This document shows positions 53,765 to 60,742 of a stretch of 64,000 bases of DNA, in pieces (positions within the stretch are counted from its first letter, which is position 1; each line of letters opens with the position of its first letter). The notes under the pieces are model-generated. The model did not search any database, was not told the origin of the DNA, and saw nothing but the letters and a program-made list of their open reading frames with translations. This DNA comes from Pseudomonadota bacterium (GTDB lineage: Bacteria > Desulfobacterota > Syntrophorhabdia > Syntrophorhabdales > Syntrophorhabdaceae). Location: positions 22,248-86,247 of the forward strand of contig JAPLKB010000063.1 of the NCBI GenBank assembly GCA_026388275.1, given 5' to 3'. A program made the translations under genes and the position numbers.

Positions 53765-54261
53765 CTTTCGTTCTTTAAATAATGTTTCTTAAAAAGATGT
53801 TTTTTAACCGGACTTAAATAATCTGTAAAAACAATACCATTTAGATGATCAACTTCGTGCTGGAATGCTCTTGCAAGATGTCCTTCGCAATCCATTTCAA
53901 AGGAATTGCCTGATAATGTCATCCCCTTTGCTGAAATACTTTTTGACCTTTTTATGTAATCATAATATTTTGGAACACTTAAGCACCCTTCTTCCTCGGA
54001 AATCTCTTCAGGATCTTTGTAAACTATTGAAGGATTTATAACAACAATGGGCTTGTTATCTTTTTTTAATTGCATGTCGAGGACAATGATCCTCAAAGAG
54101 ATCCCTACCTGATTTGCTGCAAGACCCGCACCACGGGCAAGATACATCCTCTCCACCATATTCTCTGAAAGCTTTATTATCTCATCTGTTACATCTTTTA
54201 CAGGTTCGGCAATTTTTCTGAGAATAGGATCGGGGTATGTTATTATTTCAAGAAATGGCAT
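53761..54261 (-). CDS. def: Peptide deformylase
   Basis: A 166-aa metalloenzyme that removes the formyl group from new proteins. The three motifs are GAGLAANQVGISLRI, EEGCLSVPKYYDYIKRS (metal Cys) and QHEVDHLNGIVFTDYLSP (HExxH metal ligands as HEVDH). Length and order are typical. It is the first gene of the def-fmt pair, translated leftward. Confidence 0.96.
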   Translation of the reverse strand: MPFLEIITYPDPILRKIAEPVKDVTDEIIKLSENMVERMYLARGAGLAANQVGISLRIIVLDMQLKKDNKPIVVINPSIVYKDPEEISEEEGCLSVPKYYDYIKRSKSISAKGMTLSGNSFEMDCEGHLARAFQHEVDHLNGIVFTDYLSPVKKHLFKKHYLKNER

Positions 54262-54464
54262 ACATATTTTTAAATCAAATCTGATCTGGAGTCAATATTA
54301 CATTTAAGGCCGGAAGTCTGCCCATCTACGGGAAGCATCCCTATTCCTTTAAACTATGTTACCAGTTTTTGTGCATTCAAAGGTTTTACGAGATAACAAG
54401 TGGCTCCGTCATGATAGTAAAGCCTAATGACTTTATTGAATAATTTCCCGGAAAATTAATAGAA

Positions 54465-54497
54465 AAGTCTGTTGACATTTTATCCGTCAACAGACTT
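54465..54497 (-). terminator. Intrinsic terminator of the Tm-1-like gene
   Basis: A perfect 12-bp stem AAGTCTGTTGAC/GTCAACAGACTT with a 9-nt loop lies 15 bp after the stop on the minus strand and is followed by TTTCTATTAATTTT. The remaining DNA from 54262 to 54464 holds no gene that I can recognise. Confidence 0.75.
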
Positions 54498-54511
54498 GTT
54501 TTGCCCTGCTA

Positions 54512-55747
54512 TTATTTGTTACTTGTCAACATACTGTCAAGACTATCCACCAGCTTCACAGCAAACTCTTCATCTTCCAGGCAGCAGTCGATTTCTTCTA
54601 TATCAATCTTTGCTGTAAGAAGTTTTTTTAGTTCATCTAAAAATATCTTGTCTTCCTGAGGGTTATAAAGGATAGTGCCTTCTTTATCAATGTTGGACCA
54701 GCCTTTCATAGGGAAAATAAACTTTACGGGACCTTTTGCTTTGTTGAGTTTATCTGCATAAAGTTTTGCTGCAATTTTTAGCTCATCCGGGGTAAAGCGC
54801 ACATACGATCTTAATTCATCGAGTTTGAAGGTCGGCCGCGAGGCATACATTTCATGATTTTTTCGGGTGGGACCGCATCCTGTCAGGTTCAGGCAGCATG
54901 GGGTAAGTACCATAGGAATGCCCCTCTCAATAGGCGCATCAAGTCTTTGCATACCTGCTGCTCTTGTTCCACCAAAATACTCTTCTACAAGACCTGCAGG
55001 AACAATATCTATAACACCATCAAAAAATCCATTTTCTATAAAATTGTCCATTACCCTGTCGCTTGTGCCCTGGGCATGAAAGGAAAAAACATTGTAACCC
55101 TTCTTTTCCAAAAGCTCTTCTACCCATCTGGCACACTTAGGCGTAAAATTCAGCTCCGTAATAGCAACTGAATTAGGAGGTAATTTTAATGTAGTATAGT
55201 TTCTGCCTATATCGACCATTCCTGAGATTGCTCCTGCCGCCTGTTCTATAGCATGCATGGACAGATCATTAATGCTGCCGACTTCCACAATGAGTTGCAT
55301 AAGTGTAATGTCGGATGCACCGAAAAGGTCTTTCACATAGGCAACCATTGCTGCAGTTGTGCCGATTACTTTGGGAATCCCGAAGGGAAGTTTTTGCATA
55401 ACCGATGCTGCAAGCATTGCCATGCTTAACCCGCCTAATGCGACAATCCCGTCAATATCTCCTTTCGATAAAAGCTCCATGACTTTATTCCCTGCCCCGA
55501 TAGCCATAACTTTCTTTAATTCAGCAATACCCTTTTCTTTCAGAAAGGCCGGAACATCTGAACCTGAATTCGGACCTGAGCAGGATAGTATTTCGGAAGG
55601 GGTAATATCAGCTTTAAATGGGGGTTCACCGCCCATACTCAAATCCAGTATTACTGCCTCCTGTCCCCGTGCTTCAATCTGCTCTTTAAGATGCTTTATC
55701 TGTGGACCCTTTGTATCTAATGTCCCGAGAATGACAATTTTTTTCAC
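54512..55747 (-). CDS. Tm-1-like ATP-binding domain (UPF0261) protein
   Basis: A 411-aa protein of the Tm-1-like/UPF0261 family. Features are the N-terminal IVILGTLDTKGPQIKHLKEQ, IDGIVALGGLSMAMLAASVM, GIPKVIGTTAAMVAYVKDLF, FSFHAQGTSDRVMDNFIENG and a C-terminal FIFPMKGWSNIDKEG. The tomato Tm-1 domain binds ATP and a viral replicase; the role of bacterial members is not established, though they often lie beside TIM-barrel hydrolases in degradative clusters. It stands alone here with its own terminator. A weak AGGGG site precedes the ATG. Confidence 0.85.
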   Translation of the reverse strand: MKKIVILGTLDTKGPQIKHLKEQIEARGQEAVILDLSMGGEPPFKADITPSEILSCSGPNSGSDVPAFLKEKGIAELKKVMAIGAGNKVMELLSKGDIDGIVALGGLSMAMLAASVMQKLPFGIPKVIGTTAAMVAYVKDLFGASDITLMQLIVEVGSINDLSMHAIEQAAGAISGMVDIGRNYTTLKLPPNSVAITELNFTPKCARWVEELLEKKGYNVFSFHAQGTSDRVMDNFIENGFFDGVIDIVPAGLVEEYFGGTRAAGMQRLDAPIERGIPMVLTPCCLNLTGCGPTRKNHEMYASRPTFKLDELRSYVRFTPDELKIAAKLYADKLNKAKGPVKFIFPMKGWSNIDKEGTILYNPQEDKIFLDELKKLLTAKIDIEEIDCCLEDEEFAVKLVDSLDSMLTSNK

Positions 55748-55814
55748 TGTATACCCCTTTGCTATTTTTTCTTCTCAATTGTTCTGCTTGTGCAACTATA
55801 TAAAAGTGGAGTAC

Positions 55815-56000
55815 TTGAAATCAATTCAATTTATTTTATGGACCTATTAGGGTTTTTTATATCAATAAACTGAATGGACTTAAGTTATTGTATCACATTC
55901 GTTGTGAGACATACTGGTCCGAATAGTTTTTCTGCATAGTACAATGTGCTATCTATTAAGGGCATTAATGGATTCATAAAATAAATTGAATTGATTTCAA
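55815..56000. repeat. Inverted pair of a dispersed AT-rich repeat (copies A and C)
   Basis: The 26 bases 55815-55840 are the exact reverse complement of 55975-56000 (core AAATTGAATTGATTTCAA). Similarity extends outward: copy A continues to about 55950 on its left (CTATTAAGGGCATTAATG) and to CGCCTATTATAG on its right, matching copy B at 58767-58840; copy C shares CTAATAGGTCCATAAAATA with copy B. The pair fills most of the 358-bp gap before the hydrolase gene. No transposase is present, so this looks like a non-autonomous element family. Confidence 0.75.
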
Positions 56001-56105
56001 TCAATTTCGCCTATTATAGTTATTTATATAAAGTAGCTAATTTTGCTGTCAAGATGTTGAGATAGAAAGGTTAAAAAATGATATATCTAAAGTACTTCTC
56101 TTCCA

Positions 56106-56918
56106 ATGCCATTTGAAAAAATAAACAATATTCGCATCTATTATGAAGTGCATGGTGAAGGTGAAGTTATTATCCTTATGCACCATGGCTTCGGATCCAC
56201 CAGAATCTGGGATTTTGTGTATCCGCGCTTTGTTGCCCAAGGATACCGGGTGGTCTTGTTTGACCGCCGGGGTTATGGCCGATCAGAGAGGGGCAATGAT
56301 TTTCCTGAATTTTTTAAAAGCAGCCGATACCGGTTAGAAAGCGTGGAAGAACTGAGAATACTGAAAGAAAAGCTCGCCATTACGGAATGTCATTTAGTAG
56401 GACAATGTGAAGCGGGTGTTATCGGCATCGACTATGCAATAAAATATCCACAGGAGATAAAAACCCTGACTATTGCCGGTACTCAGTGCTACAGCAAAGT
56501 ACCTATGACTGAATTCGTTGTTACAAAGTTTAAAAAACAATTTGCACAACTGGAACCTAATCTCCAGGCCAAAACAATTAAGAATCACGGGAAAGCCGCT
56601 GAGATAAATTACAATCTATTCATCGAGGCTGGCGGCGCTTATGGTTTAGATTATTTTGATCTTAGGCCTGTCTTGCATCTTGTTCCCTGCCCTACCCTTA
56701 TAATTTATCCTGACCGCAGTATCTATTTCGACGTGGAACAGTCCATTGCCTTTTACCGTCATCTATTAAAGAGTGAACTCGCAGTTTTTCCGAAATGCGG
56801 CCACGATACCCATGAAGAACGACCTGAGGACTATGTCCGCACTATACTGGATTTTATTATGAGAGATACAGAAGACGAAGACTTAGGTACCCATCCGGGT
56901 ATGACATGTTTGGCATGA
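56106..56918 (+). CDS. Alpha/beta hydrolase with cysteine at the nucleophile position
   Basis: A 270-aa alpha/beta-hydrolase-fold protein. The oxyanion HG segment is ILMHHGFGSTRIWDFVYP, and GYRVVLFDRRGYGRSERG follows. The nucleophile elbow reads LVGQCEAGVIGIDYA, with Cys where most relatives have Ser in G-x-S-x-G. The acid is probably in TLIIYPDRSIYFD and the base in PKCGHDTHEERPEDYV. A Cys-Asp-His triad occurs in dienelactone hydrolase-type enzymes, but the rest resembles esterase or C-C hydrolases. Substrate unknown. The ribosome site is poor, and repeats lie just upstream. Confidence 0.8.
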   Translation: MPFEKINNIRIYYEVHGEGEVIILMHHGFGSTRIWDFVYPRFVAQGYRVVLFDRRGYGRSERGNDFPEFFKSSRYRLESVEELRILKEKLAITECHLVGQCEAGVIGIDYAIKYPQEIKTLTIAGTQCYSKVPMTEFVVTKFKKQFAQLEPNLQAKTIKNHGKAAEINYNLFIEAGGAYGLDYFDLRPVLHLVPCPTLIIYPDRSIYFDVEQSIAFYRHLLKSELAVFPKCGHDTHEERPEDYVRTILDFIMRDTEDEDLGTHPGMTCLA

Positions 56919-56959
56919 ACTGAAGCAAAATAAATAATGTATTATTAAATATAGTCCTA

Positions 56960-57310
56960 TAATCAATATTGTAATATCATCTCCAATCTGTAATGTTTTA
57001 TTTTTACCGCCACGATCCGGAGTTCTAACATTGCCGTACAACAGGTGGTTCTGGACTGCCTTTTTTATTTTCGACGCGTTTTCGGCTTCACCTAAAAATT
57101 ATAACGTCATGCCGGCACTCAGAAAGGCTGCAATGGGGTTTGCTTTACCCTGTCCGGCAATGTCTGATATGGAGCCATGCACCGGCTCCAACATGGAAGG
57201 AAATTTCCTCGAAAGATTAATGTTAGCACTTCCTGCGAATCCCATGCCACCTACAATAATGGCCGCAATATTTGTTAGCCCTTCTTCCGCAGTTTGCTTC
57301 AATCTTCCAT
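56960..57310 (-). pseudogene. C-terminal remnant of an isocitrate/isopropylmalate dehydrogenase-family gene
   Basis: Minus-strand frame reading AAIIVGGMGFAGSANINLSR, SMLEPVHGSISDIAGQGKAN and PIAAFLSAGMTL, which is the NAD-binding end of this family. A TAA at 57099-57101 interrupts it, and the same frame continues FLGEAENASKIKKAVQNHLL then YGNVRTPDRGGK, matching the normal C-terminus (LG-x-x-x-x-A-x-x-I-x-x-A-V ... TPD-x-GGK). The N-terminal two thirds are absent. It is a dead fragment. The rest of the 742-bp gap (56919-57660) is AT-rich and includes CCTACATACA twice near 57500-57530. Confidence 0.75.
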
Positions 57311-57566
57311 AAAATACAGACTAATTTCTTATAACAAAAGCTTGCCGTTCCGCCAACAAAAAAACAGCCTACATGAATAAGAAGACCAAGAATTTCGATT
57401 TGAAAGCAAGTACACTTATATGTTCCGAGATTCATCACAAGTAAATGTTGAAAAGCGCATTGATCCACTTTAACGTATTACAGCAATTATCGTAATTAAC
57501 CTACATACATTGTCAAAAATATCCTACATACAAATAAATTTACAAGTTATACAATGTTTAACTGAC

Positions 57567-57612
57567 TTGGCAAAGCCAAACTACCTGTGATGATAGAGAT
57601 TATAAGCCAAAT
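57567..57612 (+). promoter_or_regulatory. Possible degenerate c-di-GMP-I (GEMM-like) riboswitch leader
   Basis: GGCAAAGCCAAACTACCT, a GTGA tetraloop, TGATAG and AGATTATAAGCC lie in the order of a GEMM-I aptamer (GGCAAACC, stem with GNRA loop, GGACGCAAAGCC), about 50 nt before the ATG of a PEP-CTERM-like surface protein. The second conserved block is only partly matched and one stem pair is broken, so this is tentative. Confidence 0.25.
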
Positions 57613-57660
57613 AGTTATTATATAATACATTGTTTGTAATTTAGAGATAGATAGGGAGGG

Positions 57661-58452
57661 ATGATGAAGAAATTATTAACGGTTTTGGCAATAGTGGCAA
57701 TATTTGGCGTCTCTTTCACGGCCAATGCTGCAACTTTTATCGGACATTGGGGTTTTGAAGAAGGCTCTGGATCCACCGCCTATGATTCATCTGCTAACGC
57801 TTTGAATGGAACTATCTCCAACGCAATATACACAAACGGCAAAGTTGGGAATTACGCCCTGGATTTTAACGGGTCCAACAGTTTTGTTGAGATCGGCTAC
57901 AGCCCGCTCCTGAATCCTGAGTCTATCTCAATTGCACTCTGGTTTAAACCACGTGGAACTCAGGTCGAGTCAGCAGATATACTTGACAAGGGGCATGGTC
58001 AGGGAACGAATCCCTATTACGGCGGATACGTTTTCCAATATAGTGGAAGTAGCCGGACAATTGATACAGTATATGGCAATGGCGCAACCTTCCCAGGCAT
58101 GAATACAGGTGGGAATTATAAGGACGACGTATGGCACCACATTGTTGCTATTTTAGGTGATAAAGGAATGGCTTTATATATAGACAATGTATTGATCGAC
58201 TCGGATTCAACAAATTATGGACCAATCGTGGCAAACTATTCGAGTCTCTATTTTGGCAGGCACAGAACCTTGGGAAGATATTTTAACGGACTTATCGATG
58301 ATGTACAAATATATGATGGTGCCCTCACCGTGAATCAAGTTGCAAACATATACAATACAGGCACAGTAGTCCGCATTCCATCTGCTATCTTCCTCCTTGT
58401 TCCCGGCCTCTTTGGGCTCGTAGGACTTAAGAGAAAATATCTGTGGCAATAA
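57661..58452 (+). CDS. Secreted LamG-domain protein with PEP-CTERM-like sorting tail
   Basis: A 263-aa exported protein. The signal peptide is LLTVLAIVAIFGVSFTANAA. A single concanavalin/LamG-type jelly roll covers about residues 25-230 (GHWGFEEGSGSTAYDSSANA, ALDFNGSNSFVEIGYSP, ISIALWFKPRG, HHIVAILGDKGMALYIDNV, FNGLIDDVQIYDGALTVNQV). The C-terminus has IPSAIFLLVPGLFGLVGLKR and a short basic end, the three-part layout (short motif, hydrophobic helix, basic end) of PEP-CTERM/VPxPA sorting signals processed by exosortase. The exact consensus VPLPA is not met. It is probably an envelope or matrix protein binding glycans. GGGAGGG precedes the ATG; a terminator follows. Confidence 0.85.
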   Translation: MMKKLLTVLAIVAIFGVSFTANAATFIGHWGFEEGSGSTAYDSSANALNGTISNAIYTNGKVGNYALDFNGSNSFVEIGYSPLLNPESISIALWFKPRGTQVESADILDKGHGQGTNPYYGGYVFQYSGSSRTIDTVYGNGATFPGMNTGGNYKDDVWHHIVAILGDKGMALYIDNVLIDSDSTNYGPIVANYSSLYFGRHRTLGRYFNGLIDDVQIYDGALTVNQVANIYNTGTVVRIPSAIFLLVPGLFGLVGLKRKYLWQ

Positions 58453-58472
58453 AACAATTGATGAATTACTGA

Positions 58473-58502
58473 GGCAGAGTCAATTCGGCTCTGCCTTTTT
58501 TG
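58473..58502 (+). terminator. Intrinsic terminator of the LamG gene
   Basis: Stem GGCAGAG/CTCTGCC with a 9-nt loop and a run of seven T, 21 bp after the stop codon. The stretch from 58503 to 58920 otherwise holds repeat copy B and no recognisable gene. Confidence 0.85.
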
Positions 58503-58766
58503 TTATTCTACTTAAATCATTACCACTTACAGCCTTGTATATCCTTTTTATTAAGTACATGAAAAAGCATTGCATCAAAGGCAAAAACTACGAAGTCTTA
58601 ACTTCAACAAAACATTTTAGATAATTGCGCATGAACCGTGTAAAAACAACACTATCTCTTTACCGCTGCAGAGGTAAGATTTAACCATGCTAATATTATC
58701 ACGAGGAGTTCGAGGAGAAAGCAACGAAAACATGCAAATGTATGCAAAATAGCATGAGGACATTGC

Positions 58767-58840
58767 TATTAAGAGCATTAATAGGTCCATAAAATATTTT
58801 GATTTGCTTAAAGTCTAATTCGCCTATATAGTGATTTTTA
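58767..58840 (+). repeat. Dispersed AT-rich repeat, copy B
   Basis: CTATTAAGAGCATTAATAGG then TCCATAAAATA and TCTAATTCGCCTATATAGTG align with the repeat copies at 55950-56025 and, inverted, 55815-55855. The centre is more diverged than between the other two copies. It lies about 80 bp before a small open frame. Confidence 0.65.
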
Positions 58841-58920
58841 TGAACACATGAATTTATCACTTGATTGAAATAAACAGATGCAGAAAAACGATGTACACGA
58901 TTTTTTAAAAGGATTTGGGA

Positions 58921-59304
58921 ATGCCGGAAATAATATTTATACTCAACAATAATACAGAAAAGGCAATATCTAATCACAGGAAAAATATATCTAAAGTGAT
59001 CCATGAAGTTCTTATGCTGACCGGTAGAAATAAAAGTTGTTCTACAGATTGCTGCGGGACATACACTGTCATTACTGACGGTAAGGTATCTGTGTTGGAA
59101 CAATACCCTGTTCTAAAGTCCAGCGATAAAGAGATCACAACAATTGTAGCGATTTCAGGACAAGGGGATTATTCAGCTACCTCAAAGATAAAGGTGACAT
59201 ATGAAAACATTTGTGCCGGACCTAACCCCGGAATATGTTTTAAAGGAACGAACCATCAAAGTTCGTTATTTTTACGGCGGGGGAGAAACCAGGGAAGTCT
59301 CTGA
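58921..59304 (+). CDS. Small hypothetical protein, possibly not expressed
   Basis: A 127-aa frame starting MPEIIFILNNNTEKAISNHR with an AAAGGA site before it. The middle part has a cysteine-rich turn (RNKSCSTDCCGTYTVITDGK) and EITTIVAISGQGDYSATSKI, which look protein-like. The last 35 residues overlap, out of frame, the better-supported gene at 59201, so the original 3' end may be lost or the gene may truly overlap. I do not recognise a family. It could be a remnant. Confidence 0.4.
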   Translation: MPEIIFILNNNTEKAISNHRKNISKVIHEVLMLTGRNKSCSTDCCGTYTVITDGKVSVLEQYPVLKSSDKEITTIVAISGQGDYSATSKIKVTYENICAGPNPGICFKGTNHQSSLFLRRGRNQGSL

Positions 59305-59452
59305 GGAAGAAGCAAAGACTATTGTGAGCGAAACCTATAATAACACTTATGGAGGGCTCATAGTCGACATGAAAACCAACAAAGTTATAGAGCACATAAA
59401 CGCAGATGTTGAAGAAATCATGGTTGTAGAAGGAGATACTGTTGAAGAATGA
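59201..59452 (+). CDS. Small acidic protein of unknown function upstream of the second Hdr module
   Basis: An 83-aa protein, MKTFVPDLTPEYVLKERTIK at the start, then VRYFYGGGETREVSEEEAKT and a strand-rich C-terminus ending EEIMVVEGDTVEE. AAGGTG lies just before the ATG. It has no cysteines, signal peptide or membrane helix. It sits 92 bp before the HdrD-like gene in the same direction and may be the first gene of that transcript. The family is not recognised. Confidence 0.6.
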   Translation: MKTFVPDLTPEYVLKERTIKVRYFYGGGETREVSEEEAKTIVSETYNNTYGGLIVDMKTNKVIEHINADVEEIMVVEGDTVEE

Positions 59453-59544
59453 GCTTTTGTTGTCAGTATCTCTTATTTTTATTAAATAGAATCAGCATAT
59501 ATTTGCAGAATGAATCAAGCAGCGATGAATAAGGAGGCGATAGA

Positions 59545-60693
59545 GTGGAGACAGTAGCACCATTTAAAGAGGCTATTGAAATGATAAGAGATGCCGGCGG
59601 AGAGATGTTCCGTAAATGTTTTCAATGCGGCTTGTGCACCGCCAGTTGTCCCTGGAACAACGTGAAGACCTTCATGCCCCATAAGAAGATGACCGAATCT
59701 AAGTTCGGGCTTGTGGAGCCTGGTGAGGAAGACTGGTGGCTCTGCTCAACATGCAATATGTGCGTCAGCCGTTGCCCTCGAGGGGTAGCTATCACCGATG
59801 TGATACGTGCTGTCCGTAACATAACCACCATTAGCGTCCCGCGCGCTGTGCCGGCAAGTTTAAAGAACGCCATAGGGAGTTTGAAAACTGCAGGTAACCC
59901 CTGGAGCGGGGCAAGGGATGAAAGGGCAAACTGGGCCCGTGATCTTGCCATTCCTTCTGTTGGTGGGGAGATAGAGACGCTCTATTTCTCATGCTGCACT
60001 CCTGCATTCGATCCAAAGATGGGAAGCATTGCCCGGGCCACTGCTAGGGTGCTGAAGGAGACAGGTGCGAAGTTCGGTATCCTCGGGGCCAAAGAGAGCT
60101 GCTGTGGTGAGAGCGTTCGAAAAGCGGGAAACTTCGATGTCTTTGAAAAACTCGCAACAAGTAATATAAATGCGTTTCATGAATCAGGAGTCAAGGAGAT
60201 AGTCGTTACATCACCACATTGTTATGGAACCTTCAAGAACGAATATCCAGCAATGGGCGGTGAGTTCACCGTAGTTCACTTTGTCCAGTACCTGTCCGGG
60301 CTCTTGGACAAAGGTCAGCTTAAATTTAAGAAACCTTTTCCGAAAAAAGTCGTCTATCATGATCCTTGCTACCTGGGGCGTCACAACGGTATTTATGATG
60401 AACCGCGGAGTGTTCTTAAAAGCATCTCCGGACTAACCCTCGTAGACGAGATGAACACCAGAGAGAATAGCCTCTGTTGCGGCGGTGGCGGTGGAAGAAT
60501 CTGGATGGAAACCAAAAAAGGAGAGCGTTTTTCAGACACCCTTGTGGAACAGGCTGTTGAATTGGGAGCTGAAGTCCTTGTAACGGCCTGTCCATATTGT
60601 ATTCTCAATTTCAAAGACAGTGTCCTCACCTTGGGCAAAGAAGACGTCCTGGAGATCCGGGATATTTCAGAGATAGTTGACGAAGTAATATAG
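59545..60693 (+). CDS. HdrD-like (BamD-type) iron-sulfur protein
   Basis: A 382-aa soluble redox protein, paralogous to the one at 23604. The N-terminal cluster motifs are CFQCGLCTASCPWNN (about residue 27) and CSTCNMCVSRCPRGV (about 67). The C-terminal CCG modules are SCCTPAFDPK to SCCGESVRKAG and PHCYGTF, then YHDPCYLGRHNGIYDEPRS, SLCCGGGGGRIWM and CPYCILNFKD. GTG is the start, with AAGGAGG upstream. Followed by a double HdrA and an MvhD-like gene, it matches the BamD position in class II benzoyl-CoA reductase clusters, but similar modules serve other acceptors. Confidence 0.87.
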   Translation: METVAPFKEAIEMIRDAGGEMFRKCFQCGLCTASCPWNNVKTFMPHKKMTESKFGLVEPGEEDWWLCSTCNMCVSRCPRGVAITDVIRAVRNITTISVPRAVPASLKNAIGSLKTAGNPWSGARDERANWARDLAIPSVGGEIETLYFSCCTPAFDPKMGSIARATARVLKETGAKFGILGAKESCCGESVRKAGNFDVFEKLATSNINAFHESGVKEIVVTSPHCYGTFKNEYPAMGGEFTVVHFVQYLSGLLDKGQLKFKKPFPKKVVYHDPCYLGRHNGIYDEPRSVLKSISGLTLVDEMNTRENSLCCGGGGGRIWMETKKGERFSDTLVEQAVELGAEVLVTACPYCILNFKDSVLTLGKEDVLEIRDISEIVDEVI

Positions 60694-60742
60694 ATCATGG
60701 AAAGTCCTTTTTATCTGATAGAGGATTAGAACAGGAGAGATT

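Noticed and set aside
57223..57468. 81-codon minus-strand frame overlapping the dehydrogenase remnant
   Set aside because: It is out of frame with the recognisable remnant and rich in Cys/Lys without any motif; treated as a shadow.
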